NCBI GenBank assembly: GCA_946491735.1 | Contig: CAMLYK010000004.1 | Coordinates: 1 to 39,397, forward strand | Reading direction: 5' to 3' | DNA from: an uncultured Clostridia bacterium | GTDB lineage: Bacteria > Bacillota > Clostridia > Christensenellales > UBA1242 | DNA: 39,397 nt | Shown here: piece after piece, positions 1 to 10,310 of the stretch | Position numbering within the stretch: position 1 is the first letter of the stretch | Layout: each line of letters begins with the position of its first letter | Program-made: the position numbers and the translations under genes | Notes under the pieces: model-generated | The model's input: the letters and a program-made list of their open reading frames with translations, nothing else | Databases searched by the model: none | What the model was told of the DNA's origin: nothing

Positions 1-113
1 AAATTATAAAAATAACTGTAAAATTTAATAAAAAACTTGCTATTTTATTGAATTTTTTGAAAAAAATAAATTTTTATAAAATACTAAAATTTAAAAAATT
101 TTAATAAAAAAAT

Positions 114-788
114 ATGGATACAAAAGTTAAAGGAATAGTTATAAAAACTGGTGATTATAAAGAGGCGGACAAACTCGCTTCGATTTTTACATTGGAGCAG
201 GGCAAAATATTTGTCAAGTTTGTCGGAGTGAAAAAGGATAGAGCAAAACTAAAAGCTATTGCTCAACCATTTGTTTTCGCAGAATTCAATATATCAACAA
301 AAGGGAAGACAAACACTATCACGTCTGCAAATCTCATTGATGATTTTTCTTCGCTATTAAATAATTATAATAAAATGATGTGTGGCTATATAATTTTGGA
401 TATCATTAAATCCATTCTTCCTAGCGAGAAAGCTGAACCTGATTTATTTTTAATTCTGCTTGCTTGCTTAAAAAATATTGAACAAAAAGATGAATACATA
501 TATACGATTGATTTTATTTTGAAGTTTATAGAATTTTCTGGTATGGGTTTGAAATTTTACGATAGTCCAAAAATTTATCTAGATAAAACGACAGGCGATT
601 TTGAAACAAAAAGGGATATTAATTCTATTGAAATAGATAAAAGAGTATACACAATAATAAAAAATGTTTATGAAAACAATTATTCTTTTGAATATAATCA
701 AACGACAATCAAACAAGCATTAAGACTGATGCACAATATTTTGTTTACGAAATTTAATGAAGATATCAAATCATTTAATTTCATCTAA
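114..788 (+). CDS. recO: DNA repair protein RecO
   Basis: 224 aa; N-terminal 'KVKGIVIKTGDYKEADKLASIFTLEQGKIFVKFVGVKK' is the RecO OB-fold signature; lies in the recO...dnaG-rpoD neighbourhood known from Firmicutes. Confidence 0.88.
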   Translation: MDTKVKGIVIKTGDYKEADKLASIFTLEQGKIFVKFVGVKKDRAKLKAIAQPFVFAEFNISTKGKTNTITSANLIDDFSSLLNNYNKMMCGYIILDIIKSILPSEKAEPDLFLILLACLKNIEQKDEYIYTIDFILKFIEFSGMGLKFYDSPKIYLDKTTGDFETKRDINSIEIDKRVYTIIKNVYENNYSFEYNQTTIKQALRLMHNILFTKFNEDIKSFNFI

Positions 789-995
789 CATAAAGTTTTT
801 TATTTTAGATTAAAGCATGCTCATTGATCGTGCATAATTTAATATGAATATAAAAATATATAAGGAAAAATGTTTGTACATATATTGTAAAGCAGAATAA
901 AATTATTTGTATATAAATTTAAAATATGAGCAATTTTTAGTTGCTTTTTTTTGTTGTTTTATGTATCCTTAATATCGTAGTTTTAAGGAGATTAT

Positions 996-3638
996 ATGAA
1001 AAAATATGTTTATCTATTTAGTGAAGGTAATGCAAATATGCGTGAACTTCTAGGCGGCAAAGGTGCAAATCTAGCTGAAATGACAAGAATAGGACTTCCT
1101 GTTCCACAAGGTTTCACAATCTCTACTGAGGCATGCACTCAGTATTATGAAGATGGTCGTCAGATCAATCCATCAATTCAAAAAGAGATTATGGAAAACA
1201 TTGAAAAGATGGAGAAAATTACTGGCAAAAAATTTGGAGATAAAGAAAATCCATTGTTAGTGTCTGTTCGTTCTGGTGCACGTGCTTCTATGCCTGGAAT
1301 GATGGATACAATTTTGAATTTGGGACTTAATGAAGAAGTCGTTGAAACATTATCAAAGAAGAGTGGCAATCCGCGTTGGGCTTGGGACTGTTATCGTAGA
1401 TTCATACAGATGTTCAGTGACGTCGTAATGGAAGTGGGCAAAAAGTATTTTGAAAAACTTATTGACCAAATGAAAGAGAAAAAGGGCGTTGTGTATGATG
1501 TCGATTTGACAGCTGATGATTTGAAAGAATTGGCACGCGAATTCAAAGCTGAATACAAAAAACAGTTGGGTAAAGATTTCCCAACAGATCCAAAAGAACA
1601 ATTGTTTGAGGCTATCAAAGCAGTTTTCCGTTCATGGGACAATCCTCGTGCGAATATTTATCGTATGGATCATGATATACCTTATTCATGGGGTACAGCT
1701 GTCAATGTTCAGATGATGGCGTTTGGAAATATGGGAGACACTTCAGGAACAGGTGTTGCATTCACAAGAAATCCAGCGACTGGTGAAAAGGGCTTAATGG
1801 GTGAATTCTTGATCAATGCACAGGGTGAAGATGTTGTTGCTGGTGTGCGTACTCCAATGCCTATTGAGAAAATGGCAGAAGTTATGCCTGAAGTTTACAA
1901 TCAATTTAAAAAGATTTGTGATATTCTAGAAAATCATTATAGAGATATGCAAGACATGGAATTCACTATTGAAGATAAACATTTATATATGTTGCAGACT
2001 AGAAACGGTAAGCGTACAGCTGCCGCTGCTATCAAAATTGCTTGTGATTTGATAGATGAGGGAATGATCACAGAACAACAAGCCTTGATGCAGATTGATG
2101 CAAAATCACTTGATATGTTATTGCATCCTACATTTGATGCAAAAGCCCTTGCTGATGCAGATAAAAATAATGTTGTAGGAAAAGGTATAGCTGCATCTCC
2201 TGGCGCTGCAGCAGGTAAAATTGTGTTCACGGCAGAAGATGCTGTTGAATTGGGCAAGAAAAATGAAAAAGTTGTGCTAGTTCGTCTTGAGACCAGTCCA
2301 GAAGATATTGAAGGAATGAAATATGCACAAGGTATTTTGACAGTACGTGGTGGACAAACTTCACACGCAGCAGTTGTCGCTCGTGGTATGGGTACATGTT
2401 GTGTGTCTGGTTGTGGCGATATTAAAATGGATGAAGAAAATAAACAATTCACACTTGCAGGAAAAGTATTCCATGAAGGAGATGTATTAAGTTTGGACGG
2501 CTCTACTGGTAAAATCTATGATTGTTTGATCAAGACCGTTCCAGCTGATCCAAATAGTGGATATTTCGGTAGAATAATGAAATTGGCAGATAAATATAAA
2601 GCATTAGGAGTTAGAACAAATGCAGATACTCCACATGATGCTGAACGTGCTGCTGAATTGGGTGCACAGGGAATAGGATTGTGCCGAACAGAGCATATGT
2701 TCTTTGAACCAGATAGGATTGGCGCATTCCGTGAAATGATATGTGCTGATACGGTAGAAGAGAGAATCGAGGCATTGAATAAGATCGAACCTATGCAACA
2801 AAAAGACTTTGAAGGCTTAATGGAGGCGTTGAAAGGTCAACCTGTTACCATTCGTTTCTTGGATCCACCTTTGCATGAGTTTGTTCCAACATTAGAAGAA
2901 GATATTAAAGCACTTGCAAAGACACAAAACAAGACTGTTGCTCAGATCAAACAAATCATAAATGACTTGCACGAATTCAACCCTATGATGGGTCATCGTG
3001 GATGTCGACTAACTGTCACATATCCTGAGATTGCAGAAATGCAAACAAGAGCTGTAATCAAAGCGGCTATTAATGTTCAAAAAAGACATCCTGATTGGAA
3101 AGTTGAACCTGAAATCATGATCCCATTGGTTGGAGAAGTGAAAGAATTGGCATTTGTCAAGAAAATTGTTGTCAAAACTGCAGATGAAACTATTGCAAAA
3201 GCAAATGCAAAATTAAAATATGAAGTCGGCACAATGATTGAAATTCCAAGAGCTGCTTTGACTGCTGATGAAATAGCAAAAGAAGCTGAATTCTTCTGCT
3301 TTGGAACAAATGATTTGACTCAAATGACATTTGGATTTAGCCGTGACGATGCTGGTAAATTCTTGCCATCATATTATGCAAATAAGATTTATGAATCAGA
3401 TCCATTTGCTCGTCTAGACACTGTTGGAGTAGGCAAGTTGATGGAAATGGCAATCAAGCTTGGTAAATCAACTCGACCAGACTTGCATGCAGGTATATGT
3501 GGTGAACATGGTGGAGATCCTTCAAGTATTGAGTTCTGTCACAATATTGGACTTGACTATGTAAGTTGTTCACCTTTCCGCGTTCCAATCGCAAGGCTCG
3601 CAGCTGCTCAAGCGAACATTAAAAATCCAAGAAAATAA
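996..3638 (+). CDS. ppdK: Pyruvate, phosphate dikinase
   Basis: 880 aa; 'LLGGKGANLAEM', 'GGQTSHAAVVARGMGTCCVSG' phosphohistidine motif, 'GLCRTEHMFFE', C-terminal PEP-utilising domain; SD 'aaggag' before the ATG. Confidence 0.98.
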   Translation: MKKYVYLFSEGNANMRELLGGKGANLAEMTRIGLPVPQGFTISTEACTQYYEDGRQINPSIQKEIMENIEKMEKITGKKFGDKENPLLVSVRSGARASMPGMMDTILNLGLNEEVVETLSKKSGNPRWAWDCYRRFIQMFSDVVMEVGKKYFEKLIDQMKEKKGVVYDVDLTADDLKELAREFKAEYKKQLGKDFPTDPKEQLFEAIKAVFRSWDNPRANIYRMDHDIPYSWGTAVNVQMMAFGNMGDTSGTGVAFTRNPATGEKGLMGEFLINAQGEDVVAGVRTPMPIEKMAEVMPEVYNQFKKICDILENHYRDMQDMEFTIEDKHLYMLQTRNGKRTAAAAIKIACDLIDEGMITEQQALMQIDAKSLDMLLHPTFDAKALADADKNNVVGKGIAASPGAAAGKIVFTAEDAVELGKKNEKVVLVRLETSPEDIEGMKYAQGILTVRGGQTSHAAVVARGMGTCCVSGCGDIKMDEENKQFTLAGKVFHEGDVLSLDGSTGKIYDCLIKTVPADPNSGYFGRIMKLADKYKALGVRTNADTPHDAERAAELGAQGIGLCRTEHMFFEPDRIGAFREMICADTVEERIEALNKIEPMQQKDFEGLMEALKGQPVTIRFLDPPLHEFVPTLEEDIKALAKTQNKTVAQIKQIINDLHEFNPMMGHRGCRLTVTYPEIAEMQTRAVIKAAINVQKRHPDWKVEPEIMIPLVGEVKELAFVKKIVVKTADETIAKANAKLKYEVGTMIEIPRAALTADEIAKEAEFFCFGTNDLTQMTFGFSRDDAGKFLPSYYANKIYESDPFARLDTVGVGKLMEMAIKLGKSTRPDLHAGICGEHGGDPSSIEFCHNIGLDYVSCSPFRVPIARLAAAQANIKNPRK

Positions 3639-3824
3639 TTTAAATGTAATTTTGTTTGATAGATAAACATTTTCCAAGGCTAAACGAATGAATGGGTTGC
3701 CAAGATGTTATCATTAAAATTTTTACTAAACTGATTTTTACGATGTTTAATAGATAGATGTTTATAAAATTGTTATAGAAACAGCAATTGTATAAATGGA
3801 AATTAGTACAGAAAAAGGATATGT

Positions 3825-4220
3825 ATGAGTAGAATTGTAATTTCGGGAAGTATGCAATTTTTGAACGAAATGAAAAAATATAAAAGACTGATAGAGAAAA
3901 AAGGCTTTACAGTAATTCTACCCGAAGAAGATAATTGGGATAAAATAACACCTGAACAAATTAATAACTTTAAAAGAATTGTTTCTAAAAGATATTTTGA
4001 TATTATTGCAGACGCTAATACGACGGCATTGCTTGTTGTCAATTCTGATAAAAAAGGTGTAAAGAATTATATAGGAGCAAATACTTTTGCTGAAATTCCA
4101 ATAGCCTTTTATTTTGAGAAAAAAATATACTTATTAAATGACATCTATGGACCTTATTCTGATGAATTATTGGCTTGGAATGTTATACCATTAAAGGGAA
4201 ATTTGAATTTATTAAATTAA
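3825..4220 (+). CDS. Nucleoside 2-deoxyribosyltransferase-like small protein
   Basis: 131 aa; 'RIVISGSMQF' N-terminus, 'ANTTALLVVNSDKKGVKNYIGANTFAEIPIAFYFEKKIYLLN' resembles the deoxyribosyltransferase-like fold; function uncertain. Confidence 0.5.
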   Translation: MSRIVISGSMQFLNEMKKYKRLIEKKGFTVILPEEDNWDKITPEQINNFKRIVSKRYFDIIADANTTALLVVNSDKKGVKNYIGANTFAEIPIAFYFEKKIYLLNDIYGPYSDELLAWNVIPLKGNLNLLN

Positions 4221-4256
4221 ATTTTACATATTTGGTTAAGTTAGAATTGGTTTTTA

Positions 4257-4293
4257 CAAAACAAACAGACTATATAAAAGTCTGTTTGTTTTG
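4257..4293 (+). terminator. Rho-independent terminator
   Basis: Perfect 15-bp stem caaaacaaacagact / agtctgtttgttttg with 7-nt loop (atataaa), after the 3825-4220 CDS. Confidence 0.8.
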
Positions 4294-4513
4294 TTTAAAG
4301 CCTTGTAGAGAAGTAAGATTTAATTTATTTATCAAAAATATTTTTATGTAATTATATAAAAATTTAGGAAAATATAAAGTATTAGTTGTATTAAGTTATG
4401 AAGAGGGGTAGGTAGGAATTCCTACATTATTTATTTTTTTTAAAAATTAATTATTTAATATAAGGAAAGTTTTTTTATGTGGTGTATTAAGCAAGTAATT
4501 GGAGTATTTACTG

Positions 4514-6313
4514 ATGATAAATAGTAGTATCCCTTCCCAATTTATAGATGAAGTTAGAGCAAAAAATGATATTGTAGATATTGCTAGCAAATATATGACA
4601 CTCAGTCGTCGTGGAGGGAATTTTTGGGCATGTTGTCCATTTCATAATGAAAAGACACCTTCATTTTCAATTAAGCAAGATTGGCAGATTTATAAATGTT
4701 TTGGCTGTGGCGAAAGTGGGAATGTTTTTAATCTGATAATGAAACTGGAAAATGTTGATTTTCATACCGCTGTTGAGATGCTGGCGAAAAATGCTGGACT
4801 TGAAATGCCAAATGAAAAAGACAATATTGTGATGCAAAAACAGAAACGTCAGCGTGAACGTATATTTCAAGTTTTAAAAGCGACAACCGAATTTTATCAT
4901 GACAATTTGTCGAATTTTAAAGACTCTGAACAGAGAAAATATTTAGATAAACGAAAAATTTCTCCTGAAATGATAGAAAAATTTCAAATAGGAGCATCTT
5001 TCAATTTCAATGACCTACCGAAATATCTTCAGAAGCTTGGTTTTAGTGCAGAAGAAATGTTGTCGGCAGGAGTGGTTGGAAGAAATGAAAGGGGAAATCT
5101 TTATGATTTTTATGCTGAAAGATTGATTTTCCCAATGAGCAATGGCTTTGGCGACGTTGTAGCGTATTCAGGTAGAGCGGTAGACGACCGAACTGACCGA
5201 GCAAAATATAAAAATACTCCTCAAACATTAGTTTTTAATAAAAGTGAAATATTATATGGGTACAATTTTTTACGGGATTTAAAGAAAGAACATTTACTGG
5301 ACACTGTTATAATTGTTGAAGGGCATATAGACGTGATAGCTTGTCATCAAGCAGGCATTACCAACACTATTGGCAGTATGGGTACTGCATTAACTACACA
5401 ACATGCGAAGAGAATTAGGCAACTTGCAGATAATGTCATTTTATGCTTGGATGCAGATAAGGCAGGAAACAAAGCCACTTATAACGGTATTGATGAATTG
5501 AGAAAAATTGGTCTTAATGTCAAAGTCGTTAGACTGGATATCAATATAGCAAAGGACCCGGATGAATTTTTGAAAAAACGGACGAAAGACGATTTCATGG
5601 AACTATTAAACAAGGCTAAGGATTGTATAGATTTCGTATTGGAAGATAGTGCAAAGAAATATAACATGGACATCAATTCAGACAAAAATAGGTACATAAA
5701 TGAGTCTTTGAAATACATTAGCACACTTTCGACTCCATCCGAAGAAGATATATATTTACGCAAAGTTCAGCAAATCACCAAAGTCCCATTTGACGTATTA
5801 AAGAGAACTTTTGAAATGATTAGTGCTGATTCGGTCCGTCCAACAAATAAAGAACCAGAAGAAAAACAACATAATGAAACTGAGTCCAATAACTATATTT
5901 TGGAAAGTAAAATTATGCTATTGGCATCACTGTTACATAAAAAAATTAAAAATATTGATGAACTATCAGGACTTTTTGACTCAAATGATGAATTAAGTGC
6001 ATTATATGGGTTTTTAAAAGAAAAGATAGAGAAAAACGAAGATTATAATGTTTCAATGTTGTATGATAATTTTGACATTAAAGAAAATTCACCAATTGAT
6101 ATGGTAATTAATTATAAATTTCCAATTGATGAGGTTTATTCAAAATATTTAGCGGACACAATTAAACGTGTAAAACTATTTGAAATGGATAAGACCTTAT
6201 CTGATATCAGAGAAAAAATGCTCAGTAGTACAACTACTGAAGAGAGGTTAGATTATTTAAAAAAATATAAAGAATTACAGGATATGATTAATAAGGAGAA
6301 AACTAACAGGTGA
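4514..6313 (+). CDS. dnaG: DNA primase DnaG
   Basis: CHC2 zinc finger 'CCPFHNEKTPSFSIKQDWQIYKCFGCGESGN', Toprim 'VIIVEGHIDVIACHQAG'; the ORF track starts at TTG 4499 but ATG 4514 follows GGAG (4501-4504) at 9 nt. Confidence 0.97.
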   Translation: MINSSIPSQFIDEVRAKNDIVDIASKYMTLSRRGGNFWACCPFHNEKTPSFSIKQDWQIYKCFGCGESGNVFNLIMKLENVDFHTAVEMLAKNAGLEMPNEKDNIVMQKQKRQRERIFQVLKATTEFYHDNLSNFKDSEQRKYLDKRKISPEMIEKFQIGASFNFNDLPKYLQKLGFSAEEMLSAGVVGRNERGNLYDFYAERLIFPMSNGFGDVVAYSGRAVDDRTDRAKYKNTPQTLVFNKSEILYGYNFLRDLKKEHLLDTVIIVEGHIDVIACHQAGITNTIGSMGTALTTQHAKRIRQLADNVILCLDADKAGNKATYNGIDELRKIGLNVKVVRLDINIAKDPDEFLKKRTKDDFMELLNKAKDCIDFVLEDSAKKYNMDINSDKNRYINESLKYISTLSTPSEEDIYLRKVQQITKVPFDVLKRTFEMISADSVRPTNKEPEEKQHNETESNNYILESKIMLLASLLHKKIKNIDELSGLFDSNDELSALYGFLKEKIEKNEDYNVSMLYDNFDIKENSPIDMVINYKFPIDEVYSKYLADTIKRVKLFEMDKTLSDIREKMLSSTTTEERLDYLKKYKELQDMINKEKTNR

Positions 6314-6837
6314 TTAAAATTGATAGAACGGACAAACTGTATAAATATTTAGAAAATTTGGGAGCAACTGATATTGATAAAACATATGAAGAGTTGGCAA
6401 AAAATGGTAGGTATAAGCATGAAGACATTCAAAGATATTTTATGTCAAAGTTCCAACCAAGTTTGACTAACGAATGTGATGAAGAAGATTTAGAAAAAAT
6501 CTTAGATTATCATGTTGATTTAAAAAAAATAAAAAAATTATCAAACAATGAATTAAATTTGCTTTTAAAAATTTATGAAGAAAATAAAGACAAATTCATT
6601 GCAGAAAAAATAATCAATTCTAAGTTAAAAGAAGTCCTGTATTTATGTATTAATTATCACACTCTACATAAAGATATCGACATTCAAGATTTAGTACAAG
6701 TGGCAAATTTGGGTTTAATAGAGGCCCTTGATCATTATAATAGCAAATCAAAAATTAATTTTAATGATTATATACTTTATTGGATTAGGGAAAAAATTAT
6801 AGAAGAATTTGAGGAGAAAAAGAATGGTAAACGTTGA
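6310..6837 (+). CDS. Truncated sigma-70-like protein (regions 1.2 to 2.3 only)
   Basis: 175 aa; C-terminal half '[88 protein letters not shown]' is colinear with RpoD '[85 protein letters not shown]'; GTG start. Confidence 0.75.
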   Translation: MIKIDRTDKLYKYLENLGATDIDKTYEELAKNGRYKHEDIQRYFMSKFQPSLTNECDEEDLEKILDYHVDLKKIKKLSNNELNLLLKIYEENKDKFIAEKIINSKLKEVLYLCINYHTLHKDIDIQDLVQVANLGLIEALDHYNSKSKINFNDYILYWIREKIIEEFEEKKNGKR

Positions 6838-7918
6838 CGAGATAAAACAAAAGTTATTACATCAGATGAATGATCTTCATCAAAAATCAATTTCAGAAGA
6901 TAGATTGTGTAGTAAACTTATTGGAAAATATGAAGATATTAATGCAGATGAAGTTGAGCAAATCAAGCAATATTTGATTGATAACGGCATCACAATTACT
7001 GATAGAAGCGATGTGCAAATTGATGATAAGGAATTTGAAGATATTATCAGTCAAATCAATGTCAATGATTCTGTCAAACTTTATTTGAAAGAGATTGGAA
7101 ATATTCCACTATTGACTCCAGAAGAAGAACGCGAATTGAGCAGACAACTGATTGAAGAACATAGTGAATATGCTAGAAATAAGTTAAGAGAATCTAATTT
7201 GCGTTTGGTAGTAAGTATCGCTAAGAGATATCAAAACAAAATGCCGTTCCTAGATTTAATCCAAGAAGGGAATGTTGGACTTATGAAAGCGGTGGACAAG
7301 TTTGATTATACCAAAGGATACAAATTTTCTACCTACGGTACATGGTGGATTCGTCAAAGTATAACGCGTGCAATATCGGACCATGCAAGGCTTATTCGAA
7401 CTCCTGTTCATATGGTTGAAACTATGTTAAAGCACAGTAGAGCGGTGCGAGAATTATTGCAAGAGTTGGGCAGAGATCCTACAGTTGAAGAGATCGCTGA
7501 AAGATTGAATACCACTGTTGACAAGGTCATAGAAGTTCAACGAATTTCGCAAGACCCTATTTCATTGGAAAGTAAAATGGGCAGTGATGAGGATAGTAAA
7601 ATTGGGGATATTATTCCAGATGACAATGCTCTATCTCCACATGACATAACTATGCAAAATATGTTGAAAGAACAGTTGATGAGCGTGTTGGAAACTCTCA
7701 CTCCACGTGAACAAAAAGTTATCAGATTGCGTTATGGGCTAGATGATGCTCATCCTAGGACATTGGAAGAGGTTGGACGTGAATTTTCAGTGACTCGTGA
7801 ACGTATCAGACAGATTGAAGCAAAAGCATTGAGGAAATTGCGCCATCCATCAAAATTAAAACGTTTGCGTGATGATTTGTCCGATGATGAAGATCAGGGT
7901 ATGAAAGGGAGAAAATAG
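6824..7918 (+). CDS. rpoD: RNA polymerase primary sigma factor RpoD/SigA
   Basis: '[41 protein letters not shown]', '[30 protein letters not shown]'; ATG 6824 preceded by GAGGAG (6811-6816). Confidence 0.98.
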   Translation: MVNVDEIKQKLLHQMNDLHQKSISEDRLCSKLIGKYEDINADEVEQIKQYLIDNGITITDRSDVQIDDKEFEDIISQINVNDSVKLYLKEIGNIPLLTPEEERELSRQLIEEHSEYARNKLRESNLRLVVSIAKRYQNKMPFLDLIQEGNVGLMKAVDKFDYTKGYKFSTYGTWWIRQSITRAISDHARLIRTPVHMVETMLKHSRAVRELLQELGRDPTVEEIAERLNTTVDKVIEVQRISQDPISLESKMGSDEDSKIGDIIPDDNALSPHDITMQNMLKEQLMSVLETLTPREQKVIRLRYGLDDAHPRTLEEVGREFSVTRERIRQIEAKALRKLRHPSKLKRLRDDLSDDEDQGMKGRK

Positions 7919-8617
7919 ATGAAGACAATTTTAGAGATACAAAGATTAGATAGACAAATCCGTGCTTTGTTGCGTGAAGTGGATAAATGTCCTGCCAGCA
8001 TTGATTTCAAAAATTATAAAAAACTTTTGCAAGAAGGTAGGGCAAGATTTGAACAACTTGAATCACAAGCAAATGAGATTATTAAAAACTACAATATAGT
8101 GTCAAATAAATATTCAAAATATAAAGGTAACAGCGAAATAATTCGTAAACGAAATGTGGAAAATATTAATTTGGACAATATATCTTCGCTTATAACAGAC
8201 GCTAATGGCTTAGTTGGAGAATTGAGTGAAGAGCACAGGAGAGTTGAAGATTTAGTAAGGAAATCAGAAGAAATAGTAAGAAAGAGTGCCGAACTTTCTA
8301 ATAGACTTACGGAAGCAAAAGCTCGCTCGGGTGCCATCAAAGCAAAAATTGAAGCAAAGAAACAAGAAGTCGCACCAAAGATTGCCGAATTAGAAAAAAA
8401 GATTCGCGAATTGGAACCTAAAGTTGAAGACAAAGAAAAATATGAAAAATACAAAGAAATGAAAGCAAATGGCATCTTCCCTGTGTATGTGCCATTAGAA
8501 GAGAATTTTTGTGGTGGTTGCAAAGTAGAATTACCTTTGAATTTTATTGAAAGATTGAAAACAAAGAAAATGTTGCCATGTGAACATTGTGGTAGAATTA
8601 TTATGCTAGACAAGTAA
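7919..8617 (+). CDS. Coiled-coil protein with C4 zinc ribbon (CT398/CdsZ-like family)
   Basis: Long coiled coil followed by 'CGGCKVELPLNFIERLKTKKMLPCEHCGRIIM'; starts directly after the rpoD stop. Confidence 0.85.
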   Translation: MKTILEIQRLDRQIRALLREVDKCPASIDFKNYKKLLQEGRARFEQLESQANEIIKNYNIVSNKYSKYKGNSEIIRKRNVENINLDNISSLITDANGLVGELSEEHRRVEDLVRKSEEIVRKSAELSNRLTEAKARSGAIKAKIEAKKQEVAPKIAELEKKIRELEPKVEDKEKYEKYKEMKANGIFPVYVPLEENFCGGCKVELPLNFIERLKTKKMLPCEHCGRIIMLDK

Positions 8618-8648
8618 TTATCTTAAATCACTTCTCATATATATTACT

Positions 8649-9728
8649 ATGAGAAGTGGAAATAAATTATGGTCCACTGTAGTGGACTATTTTTTAATAT
8701 TGAGCGCAATAATCGGTGTCGGATTTGCTTCCGGAAAAGAGATCTGCGTTTTCTTTTTTGACTACGAAGCAGGATCATTAATTGGTTTGATGGCGTTTGG
8801 CTTGCTCTACATATATTTATTTTTTATAATAGAGTATGTAAGGAAAAAATGTGAACTGAATAGTTATAGCGAATTTAATATGGCTATTTTTGGCAAACTT
8901 TGCAAATTGTCAGAGATTGTGATGCTCATAAATTTTGCAATAACTAGCGCTGGAATGCTCGCTGGGGCAGATTATCTGTTTCAAACATTTTTAGGGATAG
9001 GATACAAGATTCCATCCATAATATTGTCGGTTTTGACATTCTTACTTTTAATTGGAGGCATAAACAAAATAAAATTTGTAGCTAACTTGATAATACCCAT
9101 TATGATTGCCGTGATTGTGATCAATTCGATCGGGAATATAAATCCTGAAAATGTCAACATGAACATCAGTATGAAAAATGCATCAATGGCAATTTATTAT
9201 GGGCTTTTGTTTGGAGTAAACAATTTTGTAGCAGCATTGCCTGTACTATTTGAAACAAAATTGAAAACAAAGGGCAAAATGGCAGTAATTTTGAGTATTT
9301 GTCTGATAATATTGTTGAATATTTTAGTGTTCGCTAGCAATAATTTTGTTACTGACATGCCCATGTTTGAATTGAGCAAAAATGTGTCAGTTTGGTTTTA
9401 CTATATTTACTTTGCGACTCTTTTAATGGGATTGTTTTCCACTCTTATGATATGCAGTCATAATATGAAAAAAATAATATCAAAAGATAAAAAAACTTTC
9501 TTTATCCCATTAATAATAGTTTTATTCAATCTGTTGTTATCAAATGTGGGTTATGGCTTTATTGTCAAATATCTATATGTAGTTTCAGGAATATTTAGCG
9601 GTATTTATGTTGTATGTTTGATAATTTTGATCACCATAAAGTTGATTAAATTAAAAATAAAAAAAGAAAACACAAACGAAATTAAAAATAATCAAGAACA
9701 GAGTGATATAAATAATAAAAACAATTGA
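8649..9728 (+). CDS. YkvI-family multi-pass membrane protein
   Basis: 359 aa, about 10 TM segments; 'IIGVGFASGKEICVFF' is the YkvI family N-terminal signature. Confidence 0.78.
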   Translation: MRSGNKLWSTVVDYFLILSAIIGVGFASGKEICVFFFDYEAGSLIGLMAFGLLYIYLFFIIEYVRKKCELNSYSEFNMAIFGKLCKLSEIVMLINFAITSAGMLAGADYLFQTFLGIGYKIPSIILSVLTFLLLIGGINKIKFVANLIIPIMIAVIVINSIGNINPENVNMNISMKNASMAIYYGLLFGVNNFVAALPVLFETKLKTKGKMAVILSICLIILLNILVFASNNFVTDMPMFELSKNVSVWFYYIYFATLLMGLFSTLMICSHNMKKIISKDKKTFFIPLIIVLFNLLLSNVGYGFIVKYLYVVSGIFSGIYVVCLIILITIKLIKLKIKKENTNEIKNNQEQSDINNKNN

Positions 9729-9747
9729 AATAAAATATTTTAATGCT

Positions 9748-10293
9748 TCATTTATATATTTTTTCATAAAATTTCATATTATTTTTAATTTTTTCAATAT
9801 ATTTATCAGTTTCACTATATGGAATGTAAAAAAGAGTTTTCCCATCTTTAGAAAAATTTTCATCTCGTAACCAAACTCTTACACGGGTTTCGCCCGCATT
9901 ATATGCAGACAAAGCAGTATAAATATCTTCAAATTTATCAATCAAATATTTCAAATATCTGCAACCATATTCAATGTTTGTTTCTGCAGACAAAAGGTCA
10001 TTTTGATCTAGAGAATTATTTAGATTATAAAATTCGTTCATATACTGTGCAGTAGAAAGTTTGATTTGCATCAATCCGAGTGCATCTTTATTGGAAATTG
10101 CATTTTCTTTATATGAACTTTCCACATTTATCAAACTTGCCACAACATATGATGGTATTGAAAATTTATTTGCGTTTGAGATAATTATATTTTCGTATTT
10201 GATAGGATGTGTAATTGCTTGAAATGTTTTATAGGCAGATAATCCCAATGTGAATACAAAACACACAACTAATAGTATAGCCAGTTTCTTCAT
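9748..10293 (-). CDS. Lytic transglycosylase (SLT domain)
   Basis: Signal/TM N-terminus; 'VASLINVESSYKENAISNKDALGLMQI', 'NIEYGCRYLKYLIDKF', 'ALSAYNAGETRVRVWL' are SLT catalytic motifs. Confidence 0.93.
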   Translation of the reverse strand: MKKLAILLVVCFVFTLGLSAYKTFQAITHPIKYENIIISNANKFSIPSYVVASLINVESSYKENAISNKDALGLMQIKLSTAQYMNEFYNLNNSLDQNDLLSAETNIEYGCRYLKYLIDKFEDIYTALSAYNAGETRVRVWLRDENFSKDGKTLFYIPYSETDKYIEKIKNNMKFYEKIYK

Positions 10294-10310
10294 ATCTATA
10301 TTATACGCAA

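Noticed and set aside
928-953. gagcaa-ttgctt plus T-run upstream of ppdK as a terminator/attenuator
   Set aside because: Stem is only 5-6 bp with weak pairing; not enough to call a feature
1937-2452. 171-aa minus-strand ORF inside ppdK
   Set aside because: Antisense shadow of a highly conserved coding region; low-complexity Ser/Ala-rich translation, no SD
8089-8613. 174-aa minus-strand ORF opposite the zinc-ribbon gene
   Set aside because: Shadow ORF; Ser/Phe/Leu-rich translation from a Lys/Glu-rich coiled-coil coding strand
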